This document shows, piece by piece, positions 31,300 through 39,552 of a DNA stretch of 64,000 nt. How positions within the stretch are numbered: the first letter of the stretch is position 1; every line of letters begins with the position of its first letter. Source of the stretch: Clostridium jeddahitimonense (GTDB taxonomy: Bacteria > Bacillota > Clostridia > Clostridiales > Clostridiaceae); the NCBI GenBank assembly GCA_000753455.2, contig LM994670.1, forward strand, positions 1,411,143 to 1,475,142, in the 5' to 3' direction. The position numbers were made by a program, and so were the translations under genes. The notes under the pieces were generated by a model. The model was not told the DNA's origin. It saw nothing but the letters and a program-made list of their open reading frames with translations, and did no database searches.

Positions 31300-31315
31300 A
31301 ATCTAAGAGAAACTT
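31287..31315. terminator. Shared hairpin over the convergent accA and biotin ligase stops
   Basis: A perfect 12-bp stem, AAGTTTCTCTTA (31287-31298) / TAAGAGAAACTT (31304-31315), made of the last codons of both genes. No T tract follows on either strand, so it may protect 3' ends rather than terminate efficiently. Confidence 0.5.
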
Positions 31316-32081
31316 CACCAGAGTGAATCTGTTTTGATTTATTATTAGTATCTTTTACTAATAGGCTTCCGTCATTCATAACATCGATAGGAGTTACAAT
31401 TTCATATGTATTATTATAATGTAAGCTAACTTTTTTGTTTAGGACACAAGAGTTAGCTTTATAATTTTCTATTATACACTTTATCTTATCCTCTGTGAGC
31501 TTATAGTATAAGCTATTAAAATTTTTTAATATAACATTTAAAATATCAAATCTATTAAAGTCTTTATTATATGAAATTTTAAGAGAGGTAGCTTTATCTT
31601 GAAGCTCTGGATCAAAGTCATTAAAAGAGAGATTAACATTAATACCTATACCTACAATAAGATATTCTATTTTATTGTTTGATAAATTACTTTCTGTTAA
31701 AATTCCACATACTTTTTTATCTTTAATAAAAATATCATTAGGCCATTTAATACTAGATTTAATACCAAATTCCGATAAGGATTCATAAATAGCAGTTGCT
31801 GTTAAAAGTGGAATAGAACCTAAAAATTTAGGAGGAAAGTTTGGTTTTAATAAAATAGAAAACCACAATCCGGTACCTTTAGGAGATGTCCAACTCCTAC
31901 CTTTTGTTCCTCTTCCGCAGCTTTGTGTATCACTTAAAACCACTGTAGGATTAGAAAAATCTTCTTTAGCTAATGTTTTGCAAAAATTATTTGTTGAATC
32001 TATTTCTTCAAAAAAATAGAATTCAGTATTAGGATATAGTATTTTAAACTTATCTAATTCAGTATTTAAAATATTATTCAT
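31296..32081 (-). CDS. Biotin--[acetyl-CoA-carboxylase] ligase, catalytic form without HTH
   Basis: 261 residues from ATG 32081 behind AAGGAGAT. Core motifs: [10 protein letters not shown], the biotinoyl-AMP loop [37 protein letters not shown] and VGIGINVN, then a small C-terminal domain. The N-terminal DNA-binding domain of BirA-type bifunctional ligases (about 60 residues) is missing, so it should biotinylate but not repress. It faces the acc genes and would modify AccB. It lies 34 bp after the GGDEF gene on the same strand and may be cotranscribed with it. Confidence 0.93.
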   Translation of the reverse strand: MNNILNTELDKFKILYPNTEFYFFEEIDSTNNFCKTLAKEDFSNPTVVLSDTQSCGRGTKGRSWTSPKGTGLWFSILLKPNFPPKFLGSIPLLTATAIYESLSEFGIKSSIKWPNDIFIKDKKVCGILTESNLSNNKIEYLIVGIGINVNLSFNDFDPELQDKATSLKISYNKDFNRFDILNVILKNFNSLYYKLTEDKIKCIIENYKANSCVLNKKVSLHYNNTYEIVTPIDVMNDGSLLVKDTNNKSKQIHSGEVSLRF

Positions 32082-32115
32082 AATTAAATCTCCTTATCTT
32101 TAGATTATAGACATA

Positions 32116-33873
32116 TCAATTATTGTTTAAAACTGAATTTATAAAAATATTAACTAAAAAAGGATCAAATTGAGTACCAGAACAACGTATTAATTCAGCT
32201 ATAGCGCTTTCTTTAGTCATTGGCTTCTTGTATGGACGTTTGCTAGTCATTACGTCGTAAGCATCTACAATTGATATTATTCGTGATATCAAAGGTATTT
32301 CATCTTCTTTCAGACATAGAGGATAACCAGTACCATCCCATTTTTCGTGGTGACATAAAACACATTTAGCGACGTTTTCTAGCTCTCCCATAGCTTGAAG
32401 TATCCTATACCCTTTTTCAGAATGAGTCTTCATTATTATAAATTCATCATTTGTTAATTTATCAGGTTTTAAAAGAATTTCTTCATTTATACCTATTTTT
32501 CCTATATCATGAAGCTTAGCAACTAGAAAAAGCTCATCTAATTCTGAAGCTTTAAAGTTAAGTTTAACCCCTAATGAATATGCATAGGTAGTTACTCTCT
32601 CTGTGTGTTCTTCAGTTTCTGTATTTTTTTCTTGAAGGCTTTTTATTAATGAGTCAGTAATAGAACTTCTTATACTTTTTTTATCTAATAATTTTCTTCT
32701 ATATACCTTTTCCTCTACTTCTTTTATACATTCATAAATATTCTGGGAAGTGGAGTTTTTTACCGATTCCCCTAAGGCTATACTTAATTGAATAAACTCA
32801 TAATCGTAATGTTTACATTTATCTAAAATTTCTTTCATTATGTTTTCACATAATTGTTCACTACAGTTTGGTAGAAGAATCATAAACTCATCTCCACCCC
32901 AACGGAAAACTGAACCCCTATTTGAACATACATCTCTTAATACATTTGAGATGCTTTTGATAAGTTTATCTCCTTCTAAGTGACCTAAGGTGTCATTAAC
33001 TAATTTTAAGCCGTTAACATCTCCCATGATTATTCCAAGTGGGAGATATTTTTCTTGGTTATACTTATTTAATTTTTCGTCGAAGCTAGAGCGGTTATAT
33101 AGACCTGTAAGAGAGTCGGTATAACTTAGATATCTAAGTTTATTTTCTAGTTTTTTTCTTTCTGTTATATCTCTAGATAGTCCTACAATCCCCCATACTT
33201 CACCGTCTTCATTAATAACAGGAACCTTAAGATTTTCTTCAAATCTAACATCACCATCTTTATATGATATGGAGTATTGAGCAGATTTTGCTTTTTTAGT
33301 TCTTATTATCTCTTTATCTTGTTCAATAAACTTTTTGGCTGTTTCTTTATTGGGGTAAATTTCCAAATCGGATTTTCCTATTAAATCATAAACTCCTAAA
33401 TTGGCGTAAAAGTCACTGAAGTTTTTATTATATCCTATAAACTTGCAATCTTTATCTTTATAGAATATAGCTTCTGGTAAGGAGTCGATTATAGTTTTTA
33501 ATATATCCTTTTGTTTTTTTAATTCTACTTGTCTTTTTACTTTATCATTTATAGGTAATATAATTCCAGCTATTAAATATATTTCGTTATTTAAATTTAA
33601 TATAGGAAACATTATACATTCAACAAAAGTATTTCCTACATTTCCGCTGAAGGTTAAAGTTTTCTTTTCAGAGATACATTTTCTTATTTGATTGTCATAT
33701 AAAGAAGAGACTTCTTTTAGAAAAACTTCTTTATTTGTTTTACCTAATGTATCAGTAAGTTTAATATTATATAAATTCTCATAAGCTTCATTTAAAAATA
33801 ATATTTTAGTATTTATATCTTCTATCCAAACTGGATAGGGAAGAAATTCTAAAAAAGATTTAAAGATATTCAT
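32116..33873 (-). CDS. PAS-PAS-GGDEF-HD-GYP signalling protein
   Basis: 585 residues. Two PAS domains (about 1-115, starting FLEFLPYPVWIEDINTKILF, and about 125-245, LPEAIFYKDKDCKFIGYNKNF) precede a GGDEF domain with intact RWGGDEF and an HD-GYP domain (HDIGKIG, HHEKWDGTGYP). GGDEF domains make cyclic di-GMP and HD-GYP domains degrade it; with both motifs intact either activity is possible. No membrane helix is seen, so it is cytosolic, and the PAS domains may sense a ligand or redox state. Its promoter is overlapped by a perfect 15-bp inverted repeat. Confidence 0.92.
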   Translation of the reverse strand: MNIFKSFLEFLPYPVWIEDINTKILFLNEAYENLYNIKLTDTLGKTNKEVFLKEVSSLYDNQIRKCISEKKTLTFSGNVGNTFVECIMFPILNLNNEIYLIAGIILPINDKVKRQVELKKQKDILKTIIDSLPEAIFYKDKDCKFIGYNKNFSDFYANLGVYDLIGKSDLEIYPNKETAKKFIEQDKEIIRTKKAKSAQYSISYKDGDVRFEENLKVPVINEDGEVWGIVGLSRDITERKKLENKLRYLSYTDSLTGLYNRSSFDEKLNKYNQEKYLPLGIIMGDVNGLKLVNDTLGHLEGDKLIKSISNVLRDVCSNRGSVFRWGGDEFMILLPNCSEQLCENIMKEILDKCKHYDYEFIQLSIALGESVKNSTSQNIYECIKEVEEKVYRRKLLDKKSIRSSITDSLIKSLQEKNTETEEHTERVTTYAYSLGVKLNFKASELDELFLVAKLHDIGKIGINEEILLKPDKLTNDEFIIMKTHSEKGYRILQAMGELENVAKCVLCHHEKWDGTGYPLCLKEDEIPLISRIISIVDAYDVMTSKRPYKKPMTKESAIAELIRCSGTQFDPFLVNIFINSVLNNN

Positions 33874-33892
33874 AATTAAAAAGTTCCTTTAG

Positions 33893-33933
33893 TAATTTAT
33901 TTATATGTAATATTATAGCATATAAATAAATTA
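33893..33933. promoter_or_regulatory. Minus-strand promoter inside a perfect inverted repeat
   Basis: TAATTTATTTATATG (33893-33907) and its exact complement (33919-33933) flank an 11-bp centre. The minus-strand extended -10, TGCTATAAT (complement of 33912-33920), lies in the centre and right arm. Looks like an operator over the promoter of the GGDEF gene. Confidence 0.5.
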
Positions 33934-34182
33934 TCTTTACATAAATAGCGAAAAATATATATTTATGGATATTTAAGTGAGAGAATTGCGAAGGATTAAA
34001 GAAAAAATATAAATGAAAGTTTTTAAATTATAAAATTCAAAAAAAGGCAGTGAAATATTGGGGCGATTATAAAAAAATGGGGGGAGAGTTTTAGAAGGTG
34101 TTTATAATGCGTATTTAAAGGAATAAAATATATAAATAAAAAATGTTGATTTTTTTAATTTTTAGAAAAATGAATAAAAGTT

Positions 34183-34210
34183 TTGAGGAAATTCATTTTT
34201 GTGGTAAAAT
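34183..34210 (+). promoter_or_regulatory. Sigma-A promoter of the symporter gene
   Basis: -35 TTGAGG (34183-34188), 16-bp spacer, -10 TAAAAT (34205-34210) with an extended TGg. Confidence 0.6.
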
Positions 34211-34248
34211 ATAGATATGAATTAAGTAAAGATAAAAGGGGGAATTTT

Positions 34249-35529
34249 ATGAAAAGTAAAATGGGATTAACTACAAAGATATTTATAGGGATGGGATTAG
34301 GATTACTTTTAGGATTAATAATTAGAGTATTGCCAGCAGGATTTATAAAAGATACTCTGTTTCTAAACGGTATCATAAAGGTTTTAGGTACAGGATTTAT
34401 TAGTGCTATTAAGATGCTTGTGGTTCCATTGGTTTTTGCTTCGATAACTTGTGGAGTTGCATCACTTGCAAATATAAAAAGTTTAGGTAGAATTGGTGGT
34501 AAAACAATAGTGTTTTATTTGTTTACAACAGCTGTTGCTATATCTATAGCTATAGGTCTTGGATTTCTAATTAATCCAGGAGTTGGATTGGATATGTCAA
34601 GTTTAGTAATTCAAGAACCTACAATAGGAGAAAGTCAAAGTATAGCAGATTTAATTATAAGTATAATTCCAACAAATCCAGTTAAAGCTATGGTAGATGG
34701 TGATATGCTTCAAATAATATCTTTTTCAATTTTATTTGGGGCAACAATAAGCATATTAGGGGAAAAAGCTAAACATGTAAAAAACTTTATGCTTAGTTTA
34801 AATGAAGTTTGTTTAAAGATGGTTAATATAGTAATGGCAATTGCACCAATAGGAGTATTTGGATTAATAGCTAATACTTTTGCAACAACAGGATTTGAAG
34901 CTTTCGGATCCTTAATAAAATATATGATAGTTGTATTATTAGCTTTAGCTGTACATGCTGTGGTAGTATATTCAGGATTATTAAAAGGATTTACAGGGCT
35001 AAGTATTGCTCCATTTATTAAAAGATTTGCAAAAGTAGCAGCTGTAACTTTTTCTACTGCATCAAGTGGGGCTGCATTACCTATTACCAAAAAGGCTATG
35101 GATGATTCAGGTGTTAGCAATAAAGTATCATCCTTTACAATACCTTTAGGAGCGACAATAAATATGGATGGAACGGCTATAATGCAAGGAGCAGCTACAG
35201 TATTCATAGCTCAAATATATGCAATAGAATTGGGTATTGGGCAAATTATGGCTGTAATAGTTACGGCTACACTTGCTTCAATTGGAACAGCTGCAGTACC
35301 AGGAGTAGGGTTAGTTATGCTATCAATGGTGTTAAGAACTGTAGGATTACCTGTAGAAGGAATAGGACTTATCATGGGAGTAGATAGAATATTAGATATG
35401 TGTAGAACTACAATAAATGTATTTGGTGATTGCATATGTACACTTATAGTTAGTAAAAGTGAAAATGAATTTGATGAAGAGAAATATTATTCTAGAGATG
35501 ATACTTTAATTGATGAAGTAACTGCATAA
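34249..35529 (+). CDS. Dicarboxylate/amino acid:cation symporter (DAACS family)
   Basis: 426 residues from ATG 34249 behind AAAGGGGG; the frame reaches 34183 inside the promoter. Family features: about eight hydrophobic segments, the first re-entrant loop serine motif TASSGAALPITKKAMDD, the NMDGTAIMQG motif, and VDRILDMCRTTINVFGD near the end. It would import glutamate, aspartate or C4-dicarboxylates with Na+ or H+. The substrate cannot be fixed from sequence. Monocistronic with its own promoter and terminator. Confidence 0.92.
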   Translation: MKSKMGLTTKIFIGMGLGLLLGLIIRVLPAGFIKDTLFLNGIIKVLGTGFISAIKMLVVPLVFASITCGVASLANIKSLGRIGGKTIVFYLFTTAVAISIAIGLGFLINPGVGLDMSSLVIQEPTIGESQSIADLIISIIPTNPVKAMVDGDMLQIISFSILFGATISILGEKAKHVKNFMLSLNEVCLKMVNIVMAIAPIGVFGLIANTFATTGFEAFGSLIKYMIVVLLALAVHAVVVYSGLLKGFTGLSIAPFIKRFAKVAAVTFSTASSGAALPITKKAMDDSGVSNKVSSFTIPLGATINMDGTAIMQGAATVFIAQIYAIELGIGQIMAVIVTATLASIGTAAVPGVGLVMLSMVLRTVGLPVEGIGLIMGVDRILDMCRTTINVFGDCICTLIVSKSENEFDEEKYYSRDDTLIDEVTA

Positions 35530-35540
35530 TAATATATATT

Positions 35541-35568
35541 AAGGAGGCAAAATGATTTGCCTCCTTTT
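35541..35568. terminator. Terminator between the symporter and GerMN genes
   Basis: AAGGAGGCAAA (35541-35551), loop ATGA, TTTGCCTCCTT (35556-35566). Located between convergent genes; the T tail is short. Confidence 0.8.
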
Positions 35569-35574
35569 ACATTT

Positions 35575-36675
35575 TTAATTTAATTTTTTAGCTGAGGATA
35601 GGTCGAAATTAACTGTTTCTCCATCAGTAAGAAGAATATGACTTCCGCTATAAGCCTTACCATCAATTAAAATTATAACTTTGCCAATATTATAATTATA
35701 GCTATAAGTCATAGCTAAAGTTTGCAATAAAGAACTTTCTGACCCCGAACCAACTTTACTTAAGATATCATAGTAGTTTTTTGAAAGATTTACTGTTATT
35801 AAGTCTTTAGATCTATCTAAATCTGCAGAAATCACATTAACTGTATTAGGGATAGAAGAAAAAGAAGATGAAGGTGGTGTTTTTAATGCATTAGTTAGTG
35901 CTGTAGTTAGTGCGTTATCTGTTACGTTAAGAGTGATATCACTATAATAGATACAATCATTATCTCCATCATAAAAATATAGTCTACAAATTTTATCGAC
36001 ATTGGTAGAAGGAGTGGATATTTCTGAATTATAGGCTGTAGCATCTGAGAAGCTAGTATTAAAGTAACCGTCAGGGAGATCTCCTTTTAAAGATGTATAA
36101 AGCTCATCTCCAAAATAGATAGATACTTTGTTTACTCCATAATTATAGCCGTAAGTATTTACCAAAGATGATAATAATCCACTCTCTGTAGCTGTCCCTA
36201 AAATCATTTCATTCACATATGATTTGTTAAATACAACTTTTAAGATGCCTTTATCTTTATCTAAGGTAGCTGATTTTATGCCAACATTAGGAGTTAGTTT
36301 TAAAAAAGTATCACTAGTGGTATTTGTTTGTAGTTCTTTTGTTAATGCGCTAACTAAAGCATTATCTTTAACCTTCAGGTCTTTATCTACATAATAAAGA
36401 TTTAGCTTTTCGGAGTCGAAAAAAAACAATCTACAGTTTATAGTTTCTATTGGATTTTCGTTATTTATATTTGGATCTTTTGGAGGTGGAGTGTTATTAG
36501 AAGAATTACTATTATTAGAAGTATTATTTTCAGAAGGATTAGTAGTGGAATTACTATAGTTAGAATTTTGATTTTTGTTATCAGAGCTACTATTAGAAGT
36601 ATTTGTTATAGTGCAGCTAATAAGAAATAAAGATAGAAAAGAAGTTAATAGTAGTGATAGTATTCTTTTATTCAT
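35575..36675 (-). CDS. Lipoprotein with two GerMN domains
   Basis: 366 residues. The N-terminus is a lipoprotein signal with lipobox LISC (Cys about 21), followed by a 50-residue Asn/Ser/Thr-rich linker. Two homologous GerMN repeats follow (about 82-210, RLFFFDSEKLNLYYVDKDL, and about 230-360, RLYFYDGDNDCIYYSDITL), each with the central LTKELQT/LTNALKT helix and a Y.YN(I/V/Y)...KV strand. GerMN domains occur in GerM, a spore-forming factor that licenses the forespore-mother cell channel, and in LpqB-like lipoproteins. The role here is inferred only as surface or sporulation-linked. Confidence 0.85.
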   Translation of the reverse strand: MNKRILSLLLTSFLSLFLISCTITNTSNSSSDNKNQNSNYSNSTTNPSENNTSNNSNSSNNTPPPKDPNINNENPIETINCRLFFFDSEKLNLYYVDKDLKVKDNALVSALTKELQTNTTSDTFLKLTPNVGIKSATLDKDKGILKVVFNKSYVNEMILGTATESGLLSSLVNTYGYNYGVNKVSIYFGDELYTSLKGDLPDGYFNTSFSDATAYNSEISTPSTNVDKICRLYFYDGDNDCIYYSDITLNVTDNALTTALTNALKTPPSSSFSSIPNTVNVISADLDRSKDLITVNLSKNYYDILSKVGSGSESSLLQTLAMTYSYNYNIGKVIILIDGKAYSGSHILLTDGETVNFDLSSAKKLN

Positions 36676-36727
36676 TTCAACCTCAATATAAATATTTTAT
36701 ACTAGTATATTAAAAATTTTGAGAAAA

Positions 36728-36756
36728 TTTACTGTAATAAAATTAATAGCTATAAT
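36728..36756 (+). promoter_or_regulatory. Sigma-A promoter of the DUF1292 gene
   Basis: TTTACT (36728-36733), 17 bp, TATAAT (36751-36756). Confidence 0.55.
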
Positions 36757-36806
36757 TTTTATGTTCTTTGAACAATACTAATATTATAAGTGAAGGAGTG
36801 ATAATA

Positions 36807-37043
36807 TTGGAACAGAAGATAATGACATTTAGAGATGATAATGGAAATAAAATTGATTATCAAATTTTAGAGCAAAAGCTAATTAATAAAACTGAGTACG
36901 TAACAATGGCTCCAGTTAATAATAAAGCTGATGTTGAAGTATTTAAGATAAAATTTGATAAAGATTGGAATGAATCATTAATTCAAGTTGAATCAGAAAA
37001 AGAATTAGATATGGTACGAAAAGTATCAAGTGTAAAATTTTAA
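36807..37043 (+). CDS. DUF1292-like small protein
   Basis: 78 residues from TTG 36807, set by GAAGGAGTG 6 nt upstream; an upstream in-frame ATG at 36768 has no SD. The sequence (MTFRDDNGNKIDYQILEQ, YVTMAPV, EVFKIKFD, VESEKELDMV) matches the pattern of DUF1292/YrzB proteins: an acidic small beta protein of unknown function common in Firmicutes. It has its own promoter and terminator. Confidence 0.7.
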   Translation: MEQKIMTFRDDNGNKIDYQILEQKLINKTEYVTMAPVNNKADVEVFKIKFDKDWNESLIQVESEKELDMVRKVSSVKF

Positions 37044-37051
37044 TTAAAAGT

Positions 37052-37085
37052 TTAAGGGTTGTTTTGAAACAGCCCTTATTTGTTG
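37052..37085 (+). terminator. Terminator after the DUF1292 gene
   Basis: AAGGGTTGTTT (37054-37064) pairs with AAACAGCCCTT (37067-37077) with one wobble and a 2-nt loop, then a T-rich tail. Confidence 0.8.
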
Positions 37086-37091
37086 TACAAT
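37064..37091 (+). promoter_or_regulatory. Possible promoter of the helicase gene, overlapping the terminator
   Basis: TTGAAA (37064-37069), lying in the loop of the preceding terminator, then 16 bp and TACAAT (37086-37091). Confidence 0.4.
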
Positions 37092-37128
37092 ATAGATGTA
37101 GGAAATAAAATCCTTATGGAGGGATTGT

Positions 37129-38886
37129 ATGAAAAAAAATGCAGCACAAAGAGAATTTAAAAAAATAAAAGGTCAAATTGCTCAAATAGAAGAAATTGTT
37201 AATCATTCTAAAGCAGGGGCTCTATTTGAACATGAAGCAGCAATAAGAAAAAAGATAAATTTGCTTTTGGAAATGGAAAACCAAGGGTTTAAAGAATATA
37301 ATGATGTTTTAGAAAGATATGAAGAGTTGCTTGAAGAGACAGCGAAGAGAATACTCAATGCATATAATAAAAAAAATGGAACAGATTTTGATTATTATCA
37401 AGTTGTAAGAGGAAATTATAAGTTATTATTAAATTCTGGATTTATTACAGTTCTAACAAAACATCATATTCCTAGTATAATAGCAGAAGAATTTGAAAAG
37501 AACTTTCCTGATAATCCTAAAAATGAATATATAAATGCTAGAAATATGGAGAGAAAATTTTTTGTTCATTTAGGTGATACAAATACAGGAAAAACCTTTA
37601 ATGCTATAGAGAGATTAAAAACTGCAAGAAAGGGAGTATATCTATCTCCGTTAAGAATACTAGCTTTAGAAAATTTTGAAAAGCTTAACTGTGAAGGTGT
37701 AGTTTGTAACTTAGCTACAGGAGAAGAAGAAATAATTAAGGATGGAGCTACTCACACTTCTTGTACAATTGAAAAACTCAATTTAAGAGAGGAATACGAT
37801 ATCGCAGTTATAGATGAGATTCAGATGATAGGTGATTCTCAAAGAGGTGCAGCGTGGACAAGAGCTTTATTAGGAGTTAAATGTAAAGAAATTCATGTTT
37901 GTGGAGCTCTTAATACTAAGGAATTATTAGAAAAAATATTAAAAGATTGCAAAGATGAATATGAGATAAAGGAATATACAAGGAATATTCCTTTAGAGGT
38001 AGAATATAAAAACTTTAATATTAGAGATGCACAAGAAGGAGATGCTATAGTAGTTTTTTCGAAGAAAAGAGTATTAGAAATTGCATCAGAATATTCTAAC
38101 TTAGGAATTAAGGCTAGTATAATATATGGGGATTTACCACCAGAAGTTAGAAGAATGCAATATAATCAATTTATAAATAAAGAGACAAAGGTTCTTGTTA
38201 CAACAGATGCTATAGGAATGGGAGTAAACTTACCAATAAGAAGAATAATATTTATGTCTATTAGAAAGTTTGATGGAGATGAAGTGAGAGAACTTACATC
38301 TCAAGAGGTGAAGCAGGTAGCAGGAAGAGCAGGTAGAAAAGGAATCTACGATATTGGATATGTAGCTTCAGTAGGAGATACTGCTGATTTTATAAAAGAA
38401 AAGATAGAGACTAAAGATAAGATTATAGAAGAGGCTGTTATAGGTCCATCAGAAGCTATATTAAATATAAAAAATTTACCATTAAAAGAAAAGTTAGCTT
38501 TATGGAGTAGTAGGGAAGAAAAACTGAATTATTATAGAAAAATGGATGTAAGTGATTATCTTATTGTATTGGAAACTATTAAAAGATATAAGTTAAAAGA
38601 AGAGATAGAATGGAATTTGCTAAAAGTTCCGTTTGATGTAAAAAATGAAAGTCTTATGGAGACATTCTTAAAGTATGTTGATGAATTATTTGTAAATAAA
38701 GAAAAAAAGTTGTTTAAACCAGAATGCTATAAAGGAAACTTAGAAGCTTTAGAGATATATTATCAAGAAATAAGTATGTATTATTCATTCTCAAAAATAT
38801 TTTCTTTAGAGTTTGATGTAGAATGGGTATATAGTGAGAGATTAAAGGTAAGTAATGATATAAATGATATTTTAATTAGAATTTAG
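37129..38886 (+). CDS. Suv3-like superfamily 2 RNA helicase
   Basis: 585 residues. After an N-terminal helical region (1-140) comes Walker A GDTNTGKT, YLSPLRILALENFEKLN (motif Ia), motif II DEIQM, DAIGMGVNLPIRRIIF (motif V) and QVAGRAGRKG (motif VI); the C-terminal 150 residues are helical. The pattern (DTNTGKT, PLRLLA-like, DEIQM) is that of Suv3, the mitochondrial degradosome helicase, found in some clostridia. An RNA-remodelling or decay role is likely. It probably shares a transcript with the following GNAT gene. Confidence 0.85.
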   Translation: MKKNAAQREFKKIKGQIAQIEEIVNHSKAGALFEHEAAIRKKINLLLEMENQGFKEYNDVLERYEELLEETAKRILNAYNKKNGTDFDYYQVVRGNYKLLLNSGFITVLTKHHIPSIIAEEFEKNFPDNPKNEYINARNMERKFFVHLGDTNTGKTFNAIERLKTARKGVYLSPLRILALENFEKLNCEGVVCNLATGEEEIIKDGATHTSCTIEKLNLREEYDIAVIDEIQMIGDSQRGAAWTRALLGVKCKEIHVCGALNTKELLEKILKDCKDEYEIKEYTRNIPLEVEYKNFNIRDAQEGDAIVVFSKKRVLEIASEYSNLGIKASIIYGDLPPEVRRMQYNQFINKETKVLVTTDAIGMGVNLPIRRIIFMSIRKFDGDEVRELTSQEVKQVAGRAGRKGIYDIGYVASVGDTADFIKEKIETKDKIIEEAVIGPSEAILNIKNLPLKEKLALWSSREEKLNYYRKMDVSDYLIVLETIKRYKLKEEIEWNLLKVPFDVKNESLMETFLKYVDELFVNKEKKLFKPECYKGNLEALEIYYQEISMYYSFSKIFSLEFDVEWVYSERLKVSNDINDILIRI

Positions 38887-38927
38887 ATATTATTTAAATA
38901 TATTTATGTAACTTATAGGGGGATAAC

Positions 38928-39419
38928 ATGAAAAGATATAACACAAATATTGAAGGTTTTACATTAAGAGAAACGGACGAAAATGATTTATCATTAATTT
39001 TGGGATTTATTAAAGAAATTGCTGAGTATGAAAAATTAGCTCATGCAGTAGAGGCTACTGAGGAATCACTAAAAAAATATGTTTTTGAGAAAAGAAGAGC
39101 AGAAGTATTAATAGTTGAGAAAGATGAAAAGCCAATGGGATATGTAGTTTATTTTTATAATTTTTCTACTTTTACAGGAACTTCAGGCCTTTATTTAGAA
39201 GATGTATTTATAAGATCAGAGTATAGAGGCATGGGATTAGGAAAAGAGATATTTAAGCTATTAGGCAAAATAGCTAGAGAAGAGGGTTGCAAGAGAATGG
39301 AATGGGTTTGTTTAAATTGGAATGAGCCTTCAAAGAAATTCTATACTGGTTTAGGTGCAATTCCTATGGATGAATGGACTACATTTAGATTAACAGAAGA
39401 GTATGTAAGAGAGCTTTAA
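38928..39419 (+). CDS. GNAT family N-acetyltransferase (diamine/thialysine acetyltransferase-like)
   Basis: 163 residues. GNAT fold with the acetyl-CoA loop RSEYRGMGLGKEIFKLLG, preceded by YLEDVFIR, and the C-terminal MEWVCLNWNEPSKKFYTGLGA typical of the spermidine/thialysine acetyltransferase (SAT) subgroup. It probably acetylates a polyamine or amino-acid side chain amine. SD GGGGG lies 8 nt upstream. Ends at a perfect 20-bp terminator hairpin. Confidence 0.85.
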   Translation: MKRYNTNIEGFTLRETDENDLSLILGFIKEIAEYEKLAHAVEATEESLKKYVFEKRRAEVLIVEKDEKPMGYVVYFYNFSTFTGTSGLYLEDVFIRSEYRGMGLGKEIFKLLGKIAREEGCKRMEWVCLNWNEPSKKFYTGLGAIPMDEWTTFRLTEEYVREL

Positions 39420-39424
39420 AATTT

Positions 39425-39469
39425 AATAAATAAAAATAAAGTGGTTAGCCCACTTTATTTTTATTTATT
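39425..39469 (+). terminator. Strong terminator after the GNAT gene
   Basis: Perfect 20-bp stem: 39425-39444 pairs with 39450-39469 around the 5-nt loop TTAGC. Confidence 0.9.
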
Positions 39470-39552
39470 CATATCTTTAAGATAAAAGTTGATTTATTAT
39501 TCGTTTTAGTTATTATAGAATGTAGAAAAATAAATATCAAAGGAGTAATAGA

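Larger units (their letters stand above)
33874..34248. other. 375-bp intergenic region with divergent promoters
   Basis: Very AT-rich. The left end holds the GGDEF gene promoter and inverted repeat; the right end holds the symporter promoter. The middle (about 33960-34150), including the G-rich runs near 34060-34090, shows no open frame with an SD and no RNA structure I can name. Confidence 0.6.

Noticed and set aside
35541..35551. AAGGAGG motif resembling an SD
   Set aside because: It is the left arm of the terminator between convergent genes, and no start codon follows at a useful distance.
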